From contig NZ_FQUG01000002.1 of assembly GCF_900129225.1 (NCBI RefSeq), positions 1 through 64,000 of the forward strand: a DNA stretch of 64,000 bases, given 5' to 3'. The DNA is from Schwartzia succinivorans DSM 10502 (GTDB lineage Bacteria; Bacillota; Negativicutes; Selenomonadales; Selenomonadaceae). Each line of letters opens with the position of its first letter. The stretch's first letter is position 1. A program made the translations under genes and the position numbers. The notes beneath the pieces were generated by a model. That model was given only the letters and a program-made list of their open reading frames with translations, did not search any database and had not been told where the DNA came from. Shown here in pieces: positions 1-7,301 of the stretch.

Positions 1-1
1 G

Positions 2-175
2 TATGGAAATCGGCATTTTTGGTGTCGTGGGTATTATGTTGACACAGTTGGTAAATACGAAAACGCGATTAAAGAATATATACAGAACCAATTGCAGGAT
101 GATATTGCAAATGATCAATTAAGTTTATTTGAATCAGTGGACCCGTTTACGGGGAAGCGAGAGAAAAAAGGCTAA
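2..175 (+). CDS. tnpA: IS200/IS605-family transposase TnpA, C-terminal part
   Basis: The reading frame is open from the window edge to a TAA at 173-175, giving 57 residues. It starts YGNRHFWCRGYYVDTVG, continues with a helix (KYENAIKEYIQNQ), and ends with an acidic stretch followed by DPFTGKREKKG. The RHFWCRGYYVDTVG block and the tail helix are characteristic of Y1 HUH transposases of the IS200 group. The catalytic Tyr region and HUH motif would normally lie upstream and at the start of this segment, so activity cannot be judged. The gene is cut only by the window edge; no internal stop is seen. Confidence 0.85.
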   Translation, partial: YGNRHFWCRGYYVDTVGKYENAIKEYIQNQLQDDIANDQLSLFESVDPFTGKREKKG

Positions 176-181
176 GAAAAA

Positions 182-200
182 AGCCCCCGAGTAGGGGGCT
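182..200 (+). terminator. GC-rich hairpin after tnpA
   Basis: Seven bases AGCCCCC pair with GGGGGCT across a GAGTA loop, seven bases after the transposase stop. No T-tract follows, so it may be a folding element of the IS end rather than a true terminator. Confidence 0.5.
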
Positions 201-287
201 GCCAGTGATAATAGTGTGATTGCCAGATTGTTTCGATGCGCCCTTTAGGGTGCTACCACAGGTAATTGGCCCTTATAGGGCCTGAGC

Positions 288-312
288 AAACCACCCGTTT
301 CACGGGTGGTTT
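288..312 (+). repeat. Terminal hairpin of the IS200-like element
   Basis: AAACCACCCGT and ACGGGTGGTTT form a perfect 11-bp stem around a three-base TTC loop. It is the last of a series of palindromes after tnpA and is the likely right-end recognition hairpin. A T-rich stretch follows, so it could also stop transcription. Confidence 0.65.
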
Positions 313-319
313 TGATTTT

Positions 320-736
320 GTGTATTTTTTAATGGAGCATCGTCGTGAAAAATATTTTATTGAACTTTCTTCAAGGGAAAATTGTCGTATCACCAAGATG
401 AAAGTGGTTTGATGCGGCAAGAATCCATGATAAATATGGGCGCAGTCCTTGAACAGAATTCAAGGAGTTGAAATTTTTGGTGTGATATCATCGCCTTAGA
501 TGATTTGAGTACACCGTCTATCGGGGGTTTTTAGGAACAAAATATTATCGGGCCTGATTACGTATAACGACACGAGGATACACATCCAGATACAGGATGT
601 TGCTATGGTAGCAGCGAGAATTCTTATGGGATAGCCTTTATCGCTGCGCGTAATTGCAGACAAGATGGTTCTTACTTGATAAACTTGTGCAATAAATCAT
701 CGAACAAGTGTAAAACTAACAAGGAGGCTTGATTTT
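320..736. other. Gene-free region with several inverted repeats, possibly decayed coding sequence
   Basis: No intact gene is visible here. Short inverted repeats occur at 446-466 (8-bp stem, 5-base loop), 582-600 (6 bp), 601-613 (5 bp) and 611-647 (7 bp). Two stretches stay open without a convincing start: one around 388-471 and one of about 48 codons ending just upstream of the next gene near 732. They may be remnants of a broken gene, or the region may encode a structured RNA; the sequence alone does not decide. A good ribosome binding site (AAGGAGG) at 720-726 serves the gene starting at 737. Confidence 0.4.
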
Positions 737-1453
737 ATGCCAGTATATGAAAACGTTGAGTATGTCCGAATTGTTCACCCTCTGCCTAAATATGTTGATA
801 GGGATGTTTACGGTATTCCTTTTGTGGAAATCGATTCAATAGATATTTCCAATTTGAATAATGGGAAATGGTTGATAAATCTCAATAATGCAAGTAGTAA
901 TGATAATAATGCTTGTAAGAAAATTGTGCATGGATTTTCTAATGATGAGGTTTTAATGCGTCAGTATAATAATCCATATAATTTTCTGCAAAAGATAGGC
1001 CGTTATTACGCTGTGGCAACCCTTGATTTCAGTATGGATGATACATTTACGGCGGCGCAGATTATAGATGCGACATTTAGAAACAGATGGTCAGGGGCTT
1101 TTCTGCAGGCGAATGGGAAGAAGGTAATTCCTACTGTAGGCTGGACAACCGAGGAGTATTTTGATATAACCTTCAGCGGTCTTCGAAATGGAGGTACATT
1201 CATTATATCAACGTTGGGGACACATAGCGTAAATGACGGACAGGGATTTTTGACGGGTTATCATGAGCTTAGGCGGCGCTTTCCGGATTCTAAGCTGATT
1301 TGCGTTGGCAATCCTTTTTCGGGGATGGACAGCGATGTTTGTTATATTCTATTCGATGAAAGCTTTGGTTCGTGGGACAAGTATCAGAAATATTGGCAGC
1401 CGGCAATGTTCAACTGGGATCGTTCGGTAGCAGAATTTGCGGGAGGGATGTAA
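737..1453 (+). CDS. DUF4417 domain protein, function unknown
   Basis: This 238-residue protein matches my memory of DUF4417, a family found in Firmicutes, phages and mobile islands. Recognisable blocks are VATLDFSMDD near residue 95, the FRNRWSGAFLQANGKKVIPT stretch near 112-131, a central GGTFIISTLGTHSV segment, and an acidic/aromatic C-terminus. There is no signal peptide or membrane segment, so it is probably cytoplasmic. AAGGAGG lies 10 bases before the ATG. It sits next to an IS end and directly upstream (1-base gap) of a toxin-like gene, with base composition lower in G+C than the rest of the window, suggesting horizontal acquisition. The family has no established biochemical role. Confidence 0.7.
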   Translation: MPVYENVEYVRIVHPLPKYVDRDVYGIPFVEIDSIDISNLNNGKWLINLNNASSNDNNACKKIVHGFSNDEVLMRQYNNPYNFLQKIGRYYAVATLDFSMDDTFTAAQIIDATFRNRWSGAFLQANGKKVIPTVGWTTEEYFDITFSGLRNGGTFIISTLGTHSVNDGQGFLTGYHELRRRFPDSKLICVGNPFSGMDSDVCYILFDESFGSWDKYQKYWQPAMFNWDRSVAEFAGGM

Positions 1454-1454
1454 A

Positions 1455-1832
1455 ATGTCATCAAGAGGTGCCAGAACGAAAAATGGGCATGTAACGACTA
1501 AAGAGTTTAGGTGCATACGGGAAGTTGAGGGGGCAAAGGTGCTGGTTGGTACTGGTACCCAGCATGGACTGCCGGACTATTCTCACACACCTAATAGGAT
1601 TTATATTAAGGAAAATCATGATGGTTCATTAAGAGAGCTTCGGGAATATGATAAAACCGGTTTTCCTATAATAGAAATAGCTTATCATGCGGAACCGCAG
1701 CTGACAGGAAACCGACACGAAAAAATACTGCATTATCATACATTTGAAGAAGACTTGTCCAGAAATAAAGCGAAGAGATTAACAGAGAATTTGCGGGAAA
1801 AATATTACAGGTATTTAAGGGGGATTGAATGA
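1455..1832 (+). CDS. Small protein resembling a stand-alone polymorphic-toxin C-terminal domain
   Basis: The chosen ATG gives 125 residues starting MSSRGARTKNGH; GGAGGG lies just upstream, inside the end of the DUF4417 gene. The pattern is an N-terminal SSRGA, then RIYIKENHDGSLRELREYDK, then H-rich AYHAEP and ILHYHTF blocks, and a basic C-terminal helix. It recalls toxin modules usually found at the end of phage MuF or secreted polymorphic toxins that begin SSRGAS and end in His-rich motifs. Here the module stands alone, without a delivery domain. Its stop overlaps the start of the next gene (ATGA), as expected for a co-translated toxin/immunity pair. The toxin reading is inference from layout and motif rhythm. 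Confidence 0.45.
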   Translation: MSSRGARTKNGHVTTKEFRCIREVEGAKVLVGTGTQHGLPDYSHTPNRIYIKENHDGSLRELREYDKTGFPIIEIAYHAEPQLTGNRHEKILHYHTFEEDLSRNKAKRLTENLREKYYRYLRGIE

Positions 1833-2185
1833 TGAAAAATGGAGACTTGGAAATTTTTTTAGATACCGGTTGGTATATGGAATCTACATTATATTATGAT
1901 GGTCGGGTTTATTGGTGTGAAGGGTATACTGATTTTGATACAAGAATTTCCACATTCTTTGTTAATTCGTGGAAAGCAGAGTGCCAGGATGGAAAACTTT
2001 ATAGAACATATCAGGATAAAATAGGAGAGCCACAGGGATATAATGAGGATTTAGAGATTCATGGAACTGATATGGAAATGTTGAAAAAGCAGTTTTTGGA
2101 AGCACCTATTTTTGCAGGGAAAAGCTTTTGGCAAGTTGAAAAAGATTTGATTTGGGTGGATGAAGGAGAGCCGTTGATTACGTGA
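1829..2185 (+). CDS. Hypothetical protein, possible immunity partner
   Basis: This 118-residue acidic protein overlaps the preceding gene by four bases (ATGA), so the two are translationally coupled. It contains an aromatic-rich core (GWYMESTLYYDGRVYWCEGY near residues 12-31), a TFFVNSWKAE strand, and a C-terminal FAGKSFWQVEKDLIWVDEGE segment. There is no signal peptide or membrane helix. The small size, acidity, aromatic strands and tight coupling to a toxin-like gene are typical of polymorphic-toxin immunity proteins. I do not recognise a named family and give no definite function. Confidence 0.5.
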   Translation: MMKNGDLEIFLDTGWYMESTLYYDGRVYWCEGYTDFDTRISTFFVNSWKAECQDGKLYRTYQDKIGEPQGYNEDLEIHGTDMEMLKKQFLEAPIFAGKSFWQVEKDLIWVDEGEPLIT

Positions 2186-2301
2186 GAAGGGTTTGCTTAT
2201 TGACATATTTATATAACTCGGCAAAAGATGCCCCTGGTTTATTAGGACAGGAATATCTATAAATGTTGGATGATAAAATAAACACAAAGGAGGTGCGGGA
2301 A

Positions 2302-2490
2302 ATGAAGCTAGAATCGTGTCCTTGCTGTGGAGAAGCTATGGTTTCTGCGTTTGAAGAGTGTCCTGTTTGCGGATGGTGCAATGATTACGCAAATACAGCA
2401 TATCCTGATGCCCGCGACCTTGAAAACAATAAGATGTCGTTGAATGAAGCTAGGGCAGCATGGAAAAAGAAACGAAAGAAAATAGCATAA
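2302..2490 (+). CDS. Cysteine-rich CPCC family protein
   Basis: This 62-residue protein starts at the ATG that has AAAGGAGGT six bases upstream; an earlier in-frame ATG at 2263 lacks such a site. CPCCGEAM near the N-terminus and CPVCGWCND about 16 residues later form a likely zinc-binding four-cysteine knuckle. The following MSLNEARAAW helix matches the CPCC family (Cys_rich_CPCC), whose members usually end in an N.MSL.EAR.N motif. The role is unknown. It is the last gene of the AT-rich patch and is followed by a strong terminator. Confidence 0.75.
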   Translation: MKLESCPCCGEAMVSAFEECPVCGWCNDYANTAYPDARDLENNKMSLNEARAAWKKKRKKIA

Positions 2491-2492
2491 TC

Positions 2493-2535
2493 CATACAAA
2501 AAGCGCTTTGCGGACTGCAAAGCGCTTTTTGTATG
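2493..2535. terminator. Bidirectional intrinsic terminator
   Basis: A perfect 19-bp inverted repeat around a GGACT loop has A-tracts on one side and T-tracts on the other. It lies between convergent genes (the CPCC gene and the crotonase) and can stop transcription from both. Confidence 0.9.
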
Positions 2536-2566
2536 CCATGGGCGTTAAGTCATTTCAAGAAGTTCG

Positions 2567-3346
2567 TTATTTCCCCGTAAACTTTGGCGCGCGTTTTTCG
2601 GAGAAAGCCTTTACTCCCTCGCGGAAGTCCTCTGTTCCGAGAAGTGACGAGGAGGCCAGGGATTCAAAGGTGAGGGTTTCGTCAAGTGAAGCGCTGTAGT
2701 CGTTGACAGCCTTTTTCGTCATGGAAATGGCAAGCGGCGCCGTGGCACCGATTTTGTTTGCGATTTCCATCACCTTGCCGTGAAGCTCCTCAGGCGCATA
2801 GACAGCATTTACGAGATTCAGCTTTTCTGCCTCCTGCGCGCTTACGGGACGTGCTGTGAACATCAGCTCCTTGGCTTTTGCCAGGCCGACAGTCTTTGCC
2901 AGGAAGTAGAAGCCGCCGCAGTCAGGGGAGAGACCTACATTTACGAAGCTTTGAATAAACTTTACATTGTCTGCCGCGTAGCAGAGGTCACAGGCGATTG
3001 CCAGATTGAAGCCGGCACCGGCGGCAACTCCGTTTACCATTGCAATAACAGGCTTTGTGAGGTCGTGAATCCGTTTTACAATCGCTCCGACCTTCACTAT
3101 GAAACGGCGCCGCTCATCAGTAGTCTTGAGACCGTCAAGTGCACCCAGGTCTCCGCCTGCGCAGAATGCGCGCCCTGCTCCTGTGATGACGACTATGCGC
3201 ACATTTTCGTCATTTTCGGCGGCATTGAGCTTTTCAATCACTCCCTCAACAAGGTCAAGACTCATGGAGTTCAGTGATTTCGGACGGTTCAGTGTGATGA
3301 GGGCGGTGTGCCCCTGGACTTCGTATAAGGTTGCTTCTTCTGACAT
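2567..3346 (-). CDS. Enoyl-CoA hydratase/isomerase (crotonase) family protein, PaaG-like
   Basis: This 259-residue crotonase-fold enzyme would act on an acyl-CoA double bond. The start chosen has GGGAG eight bases upstream; an ATG six codons earlier lies before that site. Visible blocks are LNRPKSLNSM, the oxyanion-hole segment AFCAGGDL, GVAAGAGFNLAIACDL and FVNVGLSPDCGG. The two glutamates of classical hydratases are not present: the first position is Asn (GFNLA) and the second is not acidic. The Asp in SPDCGG matches the catalytic Asp of PaaG-type isomerases. An isomerase acting on an unsaturated acyl-CoA is therefore more likely than a classical hydratase. It is a single gene, convergent with the accessory patch. 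Confidence 0.85.
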   Translation of the reverse strand: MSEEATLYEVQGHTALITLNRPKSLNSMSLDLVEGVIEKLNAAENDENVRIVVITGAGRAFCAGGDLGALDGLKTTDERRRFIVKVGAIVKRIHDLTKPVIAMVNGVAAGAGFNLAIACDLCYAADNVKFIQSFVNVGLSPDCGGFYFLAKTVGLAKAKELMFTARPVSAQEAEKLNLVNAVYAPEELHGKVMEIANKIGATAPLAISMTKKAVNDYSASLDETLTFESLASSSLLGTEDFREGVKAFSEKRAPKFTGK

Positions 3347-3396
3347 ACAGGTTTCTCCCTTCATTTTTGGAATATGACGACGGAATTAAATTGATT

Positions 3397-4992
3397 TCAG
3401 GTTTCGTAGATATAGCGCAGATCCTGCAGAGCCTTTGTATTCAAATCATTGTGGCACATGCAGCCCTTTGAGTTCAGCTCCATGGTCCAGCGGTTGGCGG
3501 CAGTATATTTTTTCCAGTGAGGAATGAATTCATTGTCAGGGCTGCCGGTAGCCGCAAATGCCGTCCAGGAGGCCTGAATCTGTCTTATCAGCTGCGGTGA
3601 CGGGTTCGGTGCCAGTGCACAGGGAGTGTTAAAGGTATAGGGCAGGTCAATCGCGTGGCACGAACGCAGCCGTTCATCAGCGGACTGCTCACTGAAGAGA
3701 TAATAGTAAACATCACCGAAGGACGATTGATATTCAGACGCAAGCTCCTGTCCGACGCGCCAATCCAGCTGATTTGCGAAGGTGGCAAAAAGCTCCTCTG
3801 TATGGGGGCGGCCGTTAAGCCACGTTTTATAAATTTCCTCCGATACCTGTGCGGCGTTTGCACTTTTTGCGGTGTATTTTTGCATGACGGGTGAAAGCTT
3901 TGGATAATCCTGATGAAGAATTTCAAAGAAGTTGTCCATATAAAGCAGCCAATACCGCCACTCGTCCGCGGTGGTACCCGTCAGGAATTTTATCCCCTTG
4001 GCTCCGCCTTTCTTTAATGCCTTGAAGGGATTGGCCGGCAGGTATTTTCCGTCGCAGGTAGGCAGATAATCTCTTACAGTTTCAGCCGCGCGGGCATTTT
4101 TGACCTTAACGTAAAGCTCTACAAGCTCTGCGGAGGTTTTTTTCATAAGACCGCTCATATTCTTTTCGCCGCTGAGCTTCAGATAGGTTTCCGCGACCTG
4201 AGCGGAGGATTCCGGTGTATTATACATGTACGAGTTTGCAGACTGAGGAATTGTTTTCTGGAAAAGTCCTTTTGCTGCAGGGAGAACAGCCAGCATCATA
4301 TTTGAGATTGCACCGGCGCTTTCGCCGAAAATCGTGATGTTGTCAGGATTTCCGCCAAATTCCGCTATGTTTTCCTTCACCCATTTCAGCGCCGCGACCT
4401 GATCCTTTATACCGAGATAGCCGCTGTCTTCGTAGCTGGGGTCGATACTTGAGAAGTTCACAAACCCTAAAACATTTATTCTGTAGTTGAAGGAAACTAC
4501 AACGACGTCATAGGCTGCCGCTATATTTGCTCCGTCGTAGCTGGGATCGCTGCTGCCGCCGCTCTGGAAGCCACCGCCGTGGACAAAAACCATGACAGGC
4601 TTGTTCTTCTTTCCGCCCCGTGTCCAGATATTCAGCGTCAGGCAGTCTTCGCTTTGAGGATTTTTTGAGGCAAGCTCCTGAGCGTCATCTACCTGCATAG
4701 CAGCATAGCCAAATTTTTTGGCGTCAAAGGTCTTGTCTGACGGCTTCAAAGCCTCAGGCGCACGCCAGCGCAATTTTTTTACAGGAGGCTTTGCATAGGG
4801 AATACCGAGCCATGTGCTCACACCGTTTTTGCCCTGGAAACCGTTGAAGGTGCCGTAGCGGGTTTTGACACTTAAGCTGTCTGCCGCAAAAACCTTTTCA
4901 TACGGCAGAAAACCCAGGGTGCCGGCGGCAAAAAAGCCCATCGTGGCAGTCTTGATAAAATCACGGCGGTTCATTTTCGGGAAATTCGACAT
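3397..4992 (-). CDS. Tat-exported type B carboxylesterase
   Basis: This 531-residue alpha/beta hydrolase would cleave carboxylic esters. The N-terminus carries a twin-arginine signal (NRRDFIK, residues 8-14) before a hydrophobic stretch ending near FAADS, so it is probably exported folded. Type B hallmarks are SEDCLTLNIW (114-123), the oxyanion-hole HGGGF (138-142), the nucleophile elbow GESAG with Ser225, and a C-terminal CHAIDLPYTF holding the likely catalytic His. AAGGAGTG precedes the ATG. The natural substrate cannot be read from the sequence; family members include p-nitrobenzyl esterases and feruloyl or drug esterases. Confidence 0.9.
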   Translation of the reverse strand: MSNFPKMNRRDFIKTATMGFFAAGTLGFLPYEKVFAADSLSVKTRYGTFNGFQGKNGVSTWLGIPYAKPPVKKLRWRAPEALKPSDKTFDAKKFGYAAMQVDDAQELASKNPQSEDCLTLNIWTRGGKKNKPVMVFVHGGGFQSGGSSDPSYDGANIAAAYDVVVVSFNYRINVLGFVNFSSIDPSYEDSGYLGIKDQVAALKWVKENIAEFGGNPDNITIFGESAGAISNMMLAVLPAAKGLFQKTIPQSANSYMYNTPESSAQVAETYLKLSGEKNMSGLMKKTSAELVELYVKVKNARAAETVRDYLPTCDGKYLPANPFKALKKGGAKGIKFLTGTTADEWRYWLLYMDNFFEILHQDYPKLSPVMQKYTAKSANAAQVSEEIYKTWLNGRPHTEELFATFANQLDWRVGQELASEYQSSFGDVYYYLFSEQSADERLRSCHAIDLPYTFNTPCALAPNPSPQLIRQIQASWTAFAATGSPDNEFIPHWKKYTAANRWTMELNSKGCMCHNDLNTKALQDLRYIYET

Positions 4993-5224
4993 TATGCGTT
5001 CACTCCTTTTTGTTATTGCTTTTAATCATACTGATGCACTTGTATGGCTGTGACGGTCTTTTCACAACCTTAATCTTAAATTTCGACGTAAATATATGGA
5101 TTCCTGCTATGCAAAAATTTTTTCGGGGTATATATTATAGTCATGACGTGGAATTTCTACCAAAGAAATTTTTAAGCTGAAGGGAGTTCCGGATGCTCTC
5201 TTTTGGTGTAAAGGAGATTGAAAA

Positions 5225-6328
5225 ATGGCAGAGAAAACAGTCAGCTATAAATGTCCTAACTGCAGCGGCCCGCTGGAGTTCCAGCCGGGGAAGAAAACCG
5301 TTACCTGCGAGTACTGCGGAACGGAGCTTGAGACCGAGGTTGTAAAAAAGCTCTTTGATAAAGAGCAGGAAAGGGCTGCTCTTGCAGAGAAGGCTGAAAA
5401 GGCAAAATGGGACGCAAAGAGTGCAGGCACTGAATGGGAAAGCGGCGAGACGGATAATTTCCGTAAGTTTACATGCTCGTCCTGCGGCGCGGAGATTGTC
5501 AGTGACGAAAATACCATGGCAACAGAGTGCTGCTACTGCGGCAATCCTACGATGATTCCTTCAAGGTTTGACGGAATGCTGCGCCCGGATTACATAATCC
5601 CGTTCAAGAAGACGAAGCAGGACGCAGTCAATGCCCTGAAGGAGTTTTACAAGGGAAAGCTGCTGCTTCCGGGGGCATTCACGGAGAACAACCGCGTGGA
5701 GCATATTCAGCCGATGTATGTACCATTCTGGCTTTTGGATTCAGATGTTCGCGTAAGCGCGAATTTTTCTGCGGAGGATGATTACGTAATTGATACTCCC
5801 GATGCCGTTATAACCCATACTAAGGTCTATGATGTGGACCGCGAGGGAACAATGCAGTTCGAGAGAATTCCTCACGACGGAAGCAGAAAGATGGACGATA
5901 AATACACCGAGAGCATTGAGCCCTTCGATTATTCCGAGCTTGTGGAGTTTAACGCCGGATATCTTGCAGGTTATCTTGCGGATAAGTACGACGTGGATGC
6001 GGATGAGGCCATCAAATGCACAGAAAACCGCGTCGTGAACACGGCTGTGTCCGAGCTGCAGAATACTGTAGAGGGATATATGCGTGTGAGCTGCAAGAGC
6101 CATACATTCTTTCAGGAAAACAGCAAGGTTTCCTATGCCATGGCACCTGTGTGGATTCTCACAACGCGCTATGAGGATAAGCCCTATACCTTTATGATGA
6201 ACGGGCAGACGGGAAAAATCGTTGGAGAGCTGCCCTACAGCAAGATGAAGGCAGCTGCATTTACGGCGGCATCTGTGCTTTTGACGCTGCCGGTGTTCTA
6301 CTATATAGCAAAATTCGTGCTGAGCTGA
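5225..6328 (+). CDS. Double zinc-ribbon membrane-anchored protein
   Basis: This 367-residue protein has two N-terminal treble-type zinc ribbons: C10/C13/C28/C31 (CPNC, CEYC) and C84/C87 with C102/C103/C105 (CSSC, CCYC). A charged coiled segment separates them. A long soluble beta-rich region follows, with MYVPFWLLDSDV near residue 165 and MAPVWILTTRYEDKPYTFMMNGQTGKIVGE near the C-terminus (split here by Y305-R306). One membrane helix (about 343-364) closes the protein. This architecture is common in Firmicutes, annotated only as TFIIB-type zinc-ribbon or PriA-like, without a proven function. A TPM-domain membrane protein starts ten bases downstream, so the two probably form a membrane unit. 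Confidence 0.75.
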   Translation: MAEKTVSYKCPNCSGPLEFQPGKKTVTCEYCGTELETEVVKKLFDKEQERAALAEKAEKAKWDAKSAGTEWESGETDNFRKFTCSSCGAEIVSDENTMATECCYCGNPTMIPSRFDGMLRPDYIIPFKKTKQDAVNALKEFYKGKLLLPGAFTENNRVEHIQPMYVPFWLLDSDVRVSANFSAEDDYVIDTPDAVITHTKVYDVDREGTMQFERIPHDGSRKMDDKYTESIEPFDYSELVEFNAGYLAGYLADKYDVDADEAIKCTENRVVNTAVSELQNTVEGYMRVSCKSHTFFQENSKVSYAMAPVWILTTRYEDKPYTFMMNGQTGKIVGELPYSKMKAAAFTAASVLLTLPVFYYIAKFVLS

Positions 6329-6338
6329 GGGGGAAGGA

Positions 6339-7229
6339 ATGATGAAATTGATAAAACGGTTTTTCGCTCTTTTCGCCCTGCTGGCTTTTTTGACTGCACC
6401 TGCAGTCTTTGGTTTTTCGGTTACTGAGGCTGCAAAAACAGCGGACTGGGGAGCTGCACCGACACAGAAAAATATGCAAAAAAATGCCGTGAGGCTTGGG
6501 GAAGAGCCTCTGGTCTATGTGGAGGACGGACTGTACCTTATCTCAAAGGCCAAGCAAGAAGAGCTTACAAAAAGGCTTGAGGCTATAAATGCCAAATACG
6601 GCGTGCATGTGGGTATCCATATTGTAAAGAATCTTCCTCCGGGAGCAAAAAATATTGAGACGGAAGCAAGGCGCTTCGTGGAAAGCGGGAGCTACAATCA
6701 GGGCGTAAACGGAAGTATGGTTCTCTATGTAACAATGGGCAGCAGAAAGTATTACGTTGCAACCGGAAACTACATGAACAAGCGTATTACAAGCGCTACG
6801 GGAATACCGTACATCTGTGACGAAATCGTTCCTGCTATGAAGGACAACGAATTTGACCGTGCCGCAGAGCTTTTTGTTGACGCGGCAGAGAAGGAGCTCC
6901 AGTACTACGAGGAGGAAGGCAAGCCCTATGACCCTGCCGACGATTTCAGCTTCCTTGCGGCTGCTCTGGCACTTGTCTGCTCGGGACTCGTGGGCTTCTG
7001 CGTATGCGGAGGACTCATAAGCCAGATGAGCAATGTTGGCTTTGCGGAGCATGCCGATGAATATCTGAACAGGGATTCCTTTGAACTGACCGCGTCAGAG
7101 GATACATACCTTTACACAACTACGACTGTTGTGCCGAAATCGAGAGGAAACGATGATGACGATGACGATTCCGGAAGCAGCAGCTCAGGAGACAGCGGCA
7201 GCAGCGGAGGCGGCGGAGGAAGCTTCTGA
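6339..7229 (+). CDS. TPM-domain (YgcG-like) membrane protein
   Basis: This 296-residue protein begins with a signal peptide (about residues 1-30). The TPM fold follows, with VEDGLYLIS, then YGVHVGIHIVKN and NGSMVLYVTMGSRKYYVATG, the features of TPM_phosphatase/Psb32/YgcG domains. A membrane helix lies around 207-229 and the protein ends in a low-complexity Asp/Ser/Gly tail. GGGGGAAGGA precedes two adjacent ATGs at 6339 and 6342; either could be used. It is coupled to the upstream zinc-ribbon gene. The domain would sit outside the membrane. Some plant TPM proteins are phosphatases, but activity here is unknown. Confidence 0.8.
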   Translation: MMKLIKRFFALFALLAFLTAPAVFGFSVTEAAKTADWGAAPTQKNMQKNAVRLGEEPLVYVEDGLYLISKAKQEELTKRLEAINAKYGVHVGIHIVKNLPPGAKNIETEARRFVESGSYNQGVNGSMVLYVTMGSRKYYVATGNYMNKRITSATGIPYICDEIVPAMKDNEFDRAAELFVDAAEKELQYYEEEGKPYDPADDFSFLAAALALVCSGLVGFCVCGGLISQMSNVGFAEHADEYLNRDSFELTASEDTYLYTTTTVVPKSRGNDDDDDDSGSSSSGDSGSSGGGGGSF

Positions 7230-7232
7230 GGT

Positions 7233-7260
7233 ACAGATTTTCAAAAAAGAGAAAATCTGT
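7233..7260 (+). other. Inverted repeat between the TPM gene and fbp
   Basis: ACAGATTTTC and GAAAATCTGT form a perfect 10-bp stem around an A-rich 8-base loop. There is no T-tract, so it is a weak terminator at best. It lies just before a possible -10 (TTAAAAT, 7260-7266) for fbp and could be an operator. Confidence 0.4.
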
Positions 7261-7301
7261 TAAAATGAAAGAAAATCTTTTCGCAAAGGGGAATAATCCG
7301 C

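Larger units (their letters stand above)
1..320 (+). mobile_element. Right end of an IS200/IS605-family insertion sequence (partial)
   Basis: The first 175 bases encode the C-terminus of a TnpA-type single-strand transposase. The next 145 bases are a run of palindromes: an AGCCCCC/GGGGGCT stem at 182-200, a GGCCCT/AGGGCC stem at 268-282, and a perfect 11-bp stem with a TTC loop at 288-312. Subterminal hairpins are what Y1 transposases of this family recognise, so the element probably ends just after 312. Its left end lies outside the window and no tnpB is visible on this side. The exact boundary is not determined. Confidence 0.8.
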
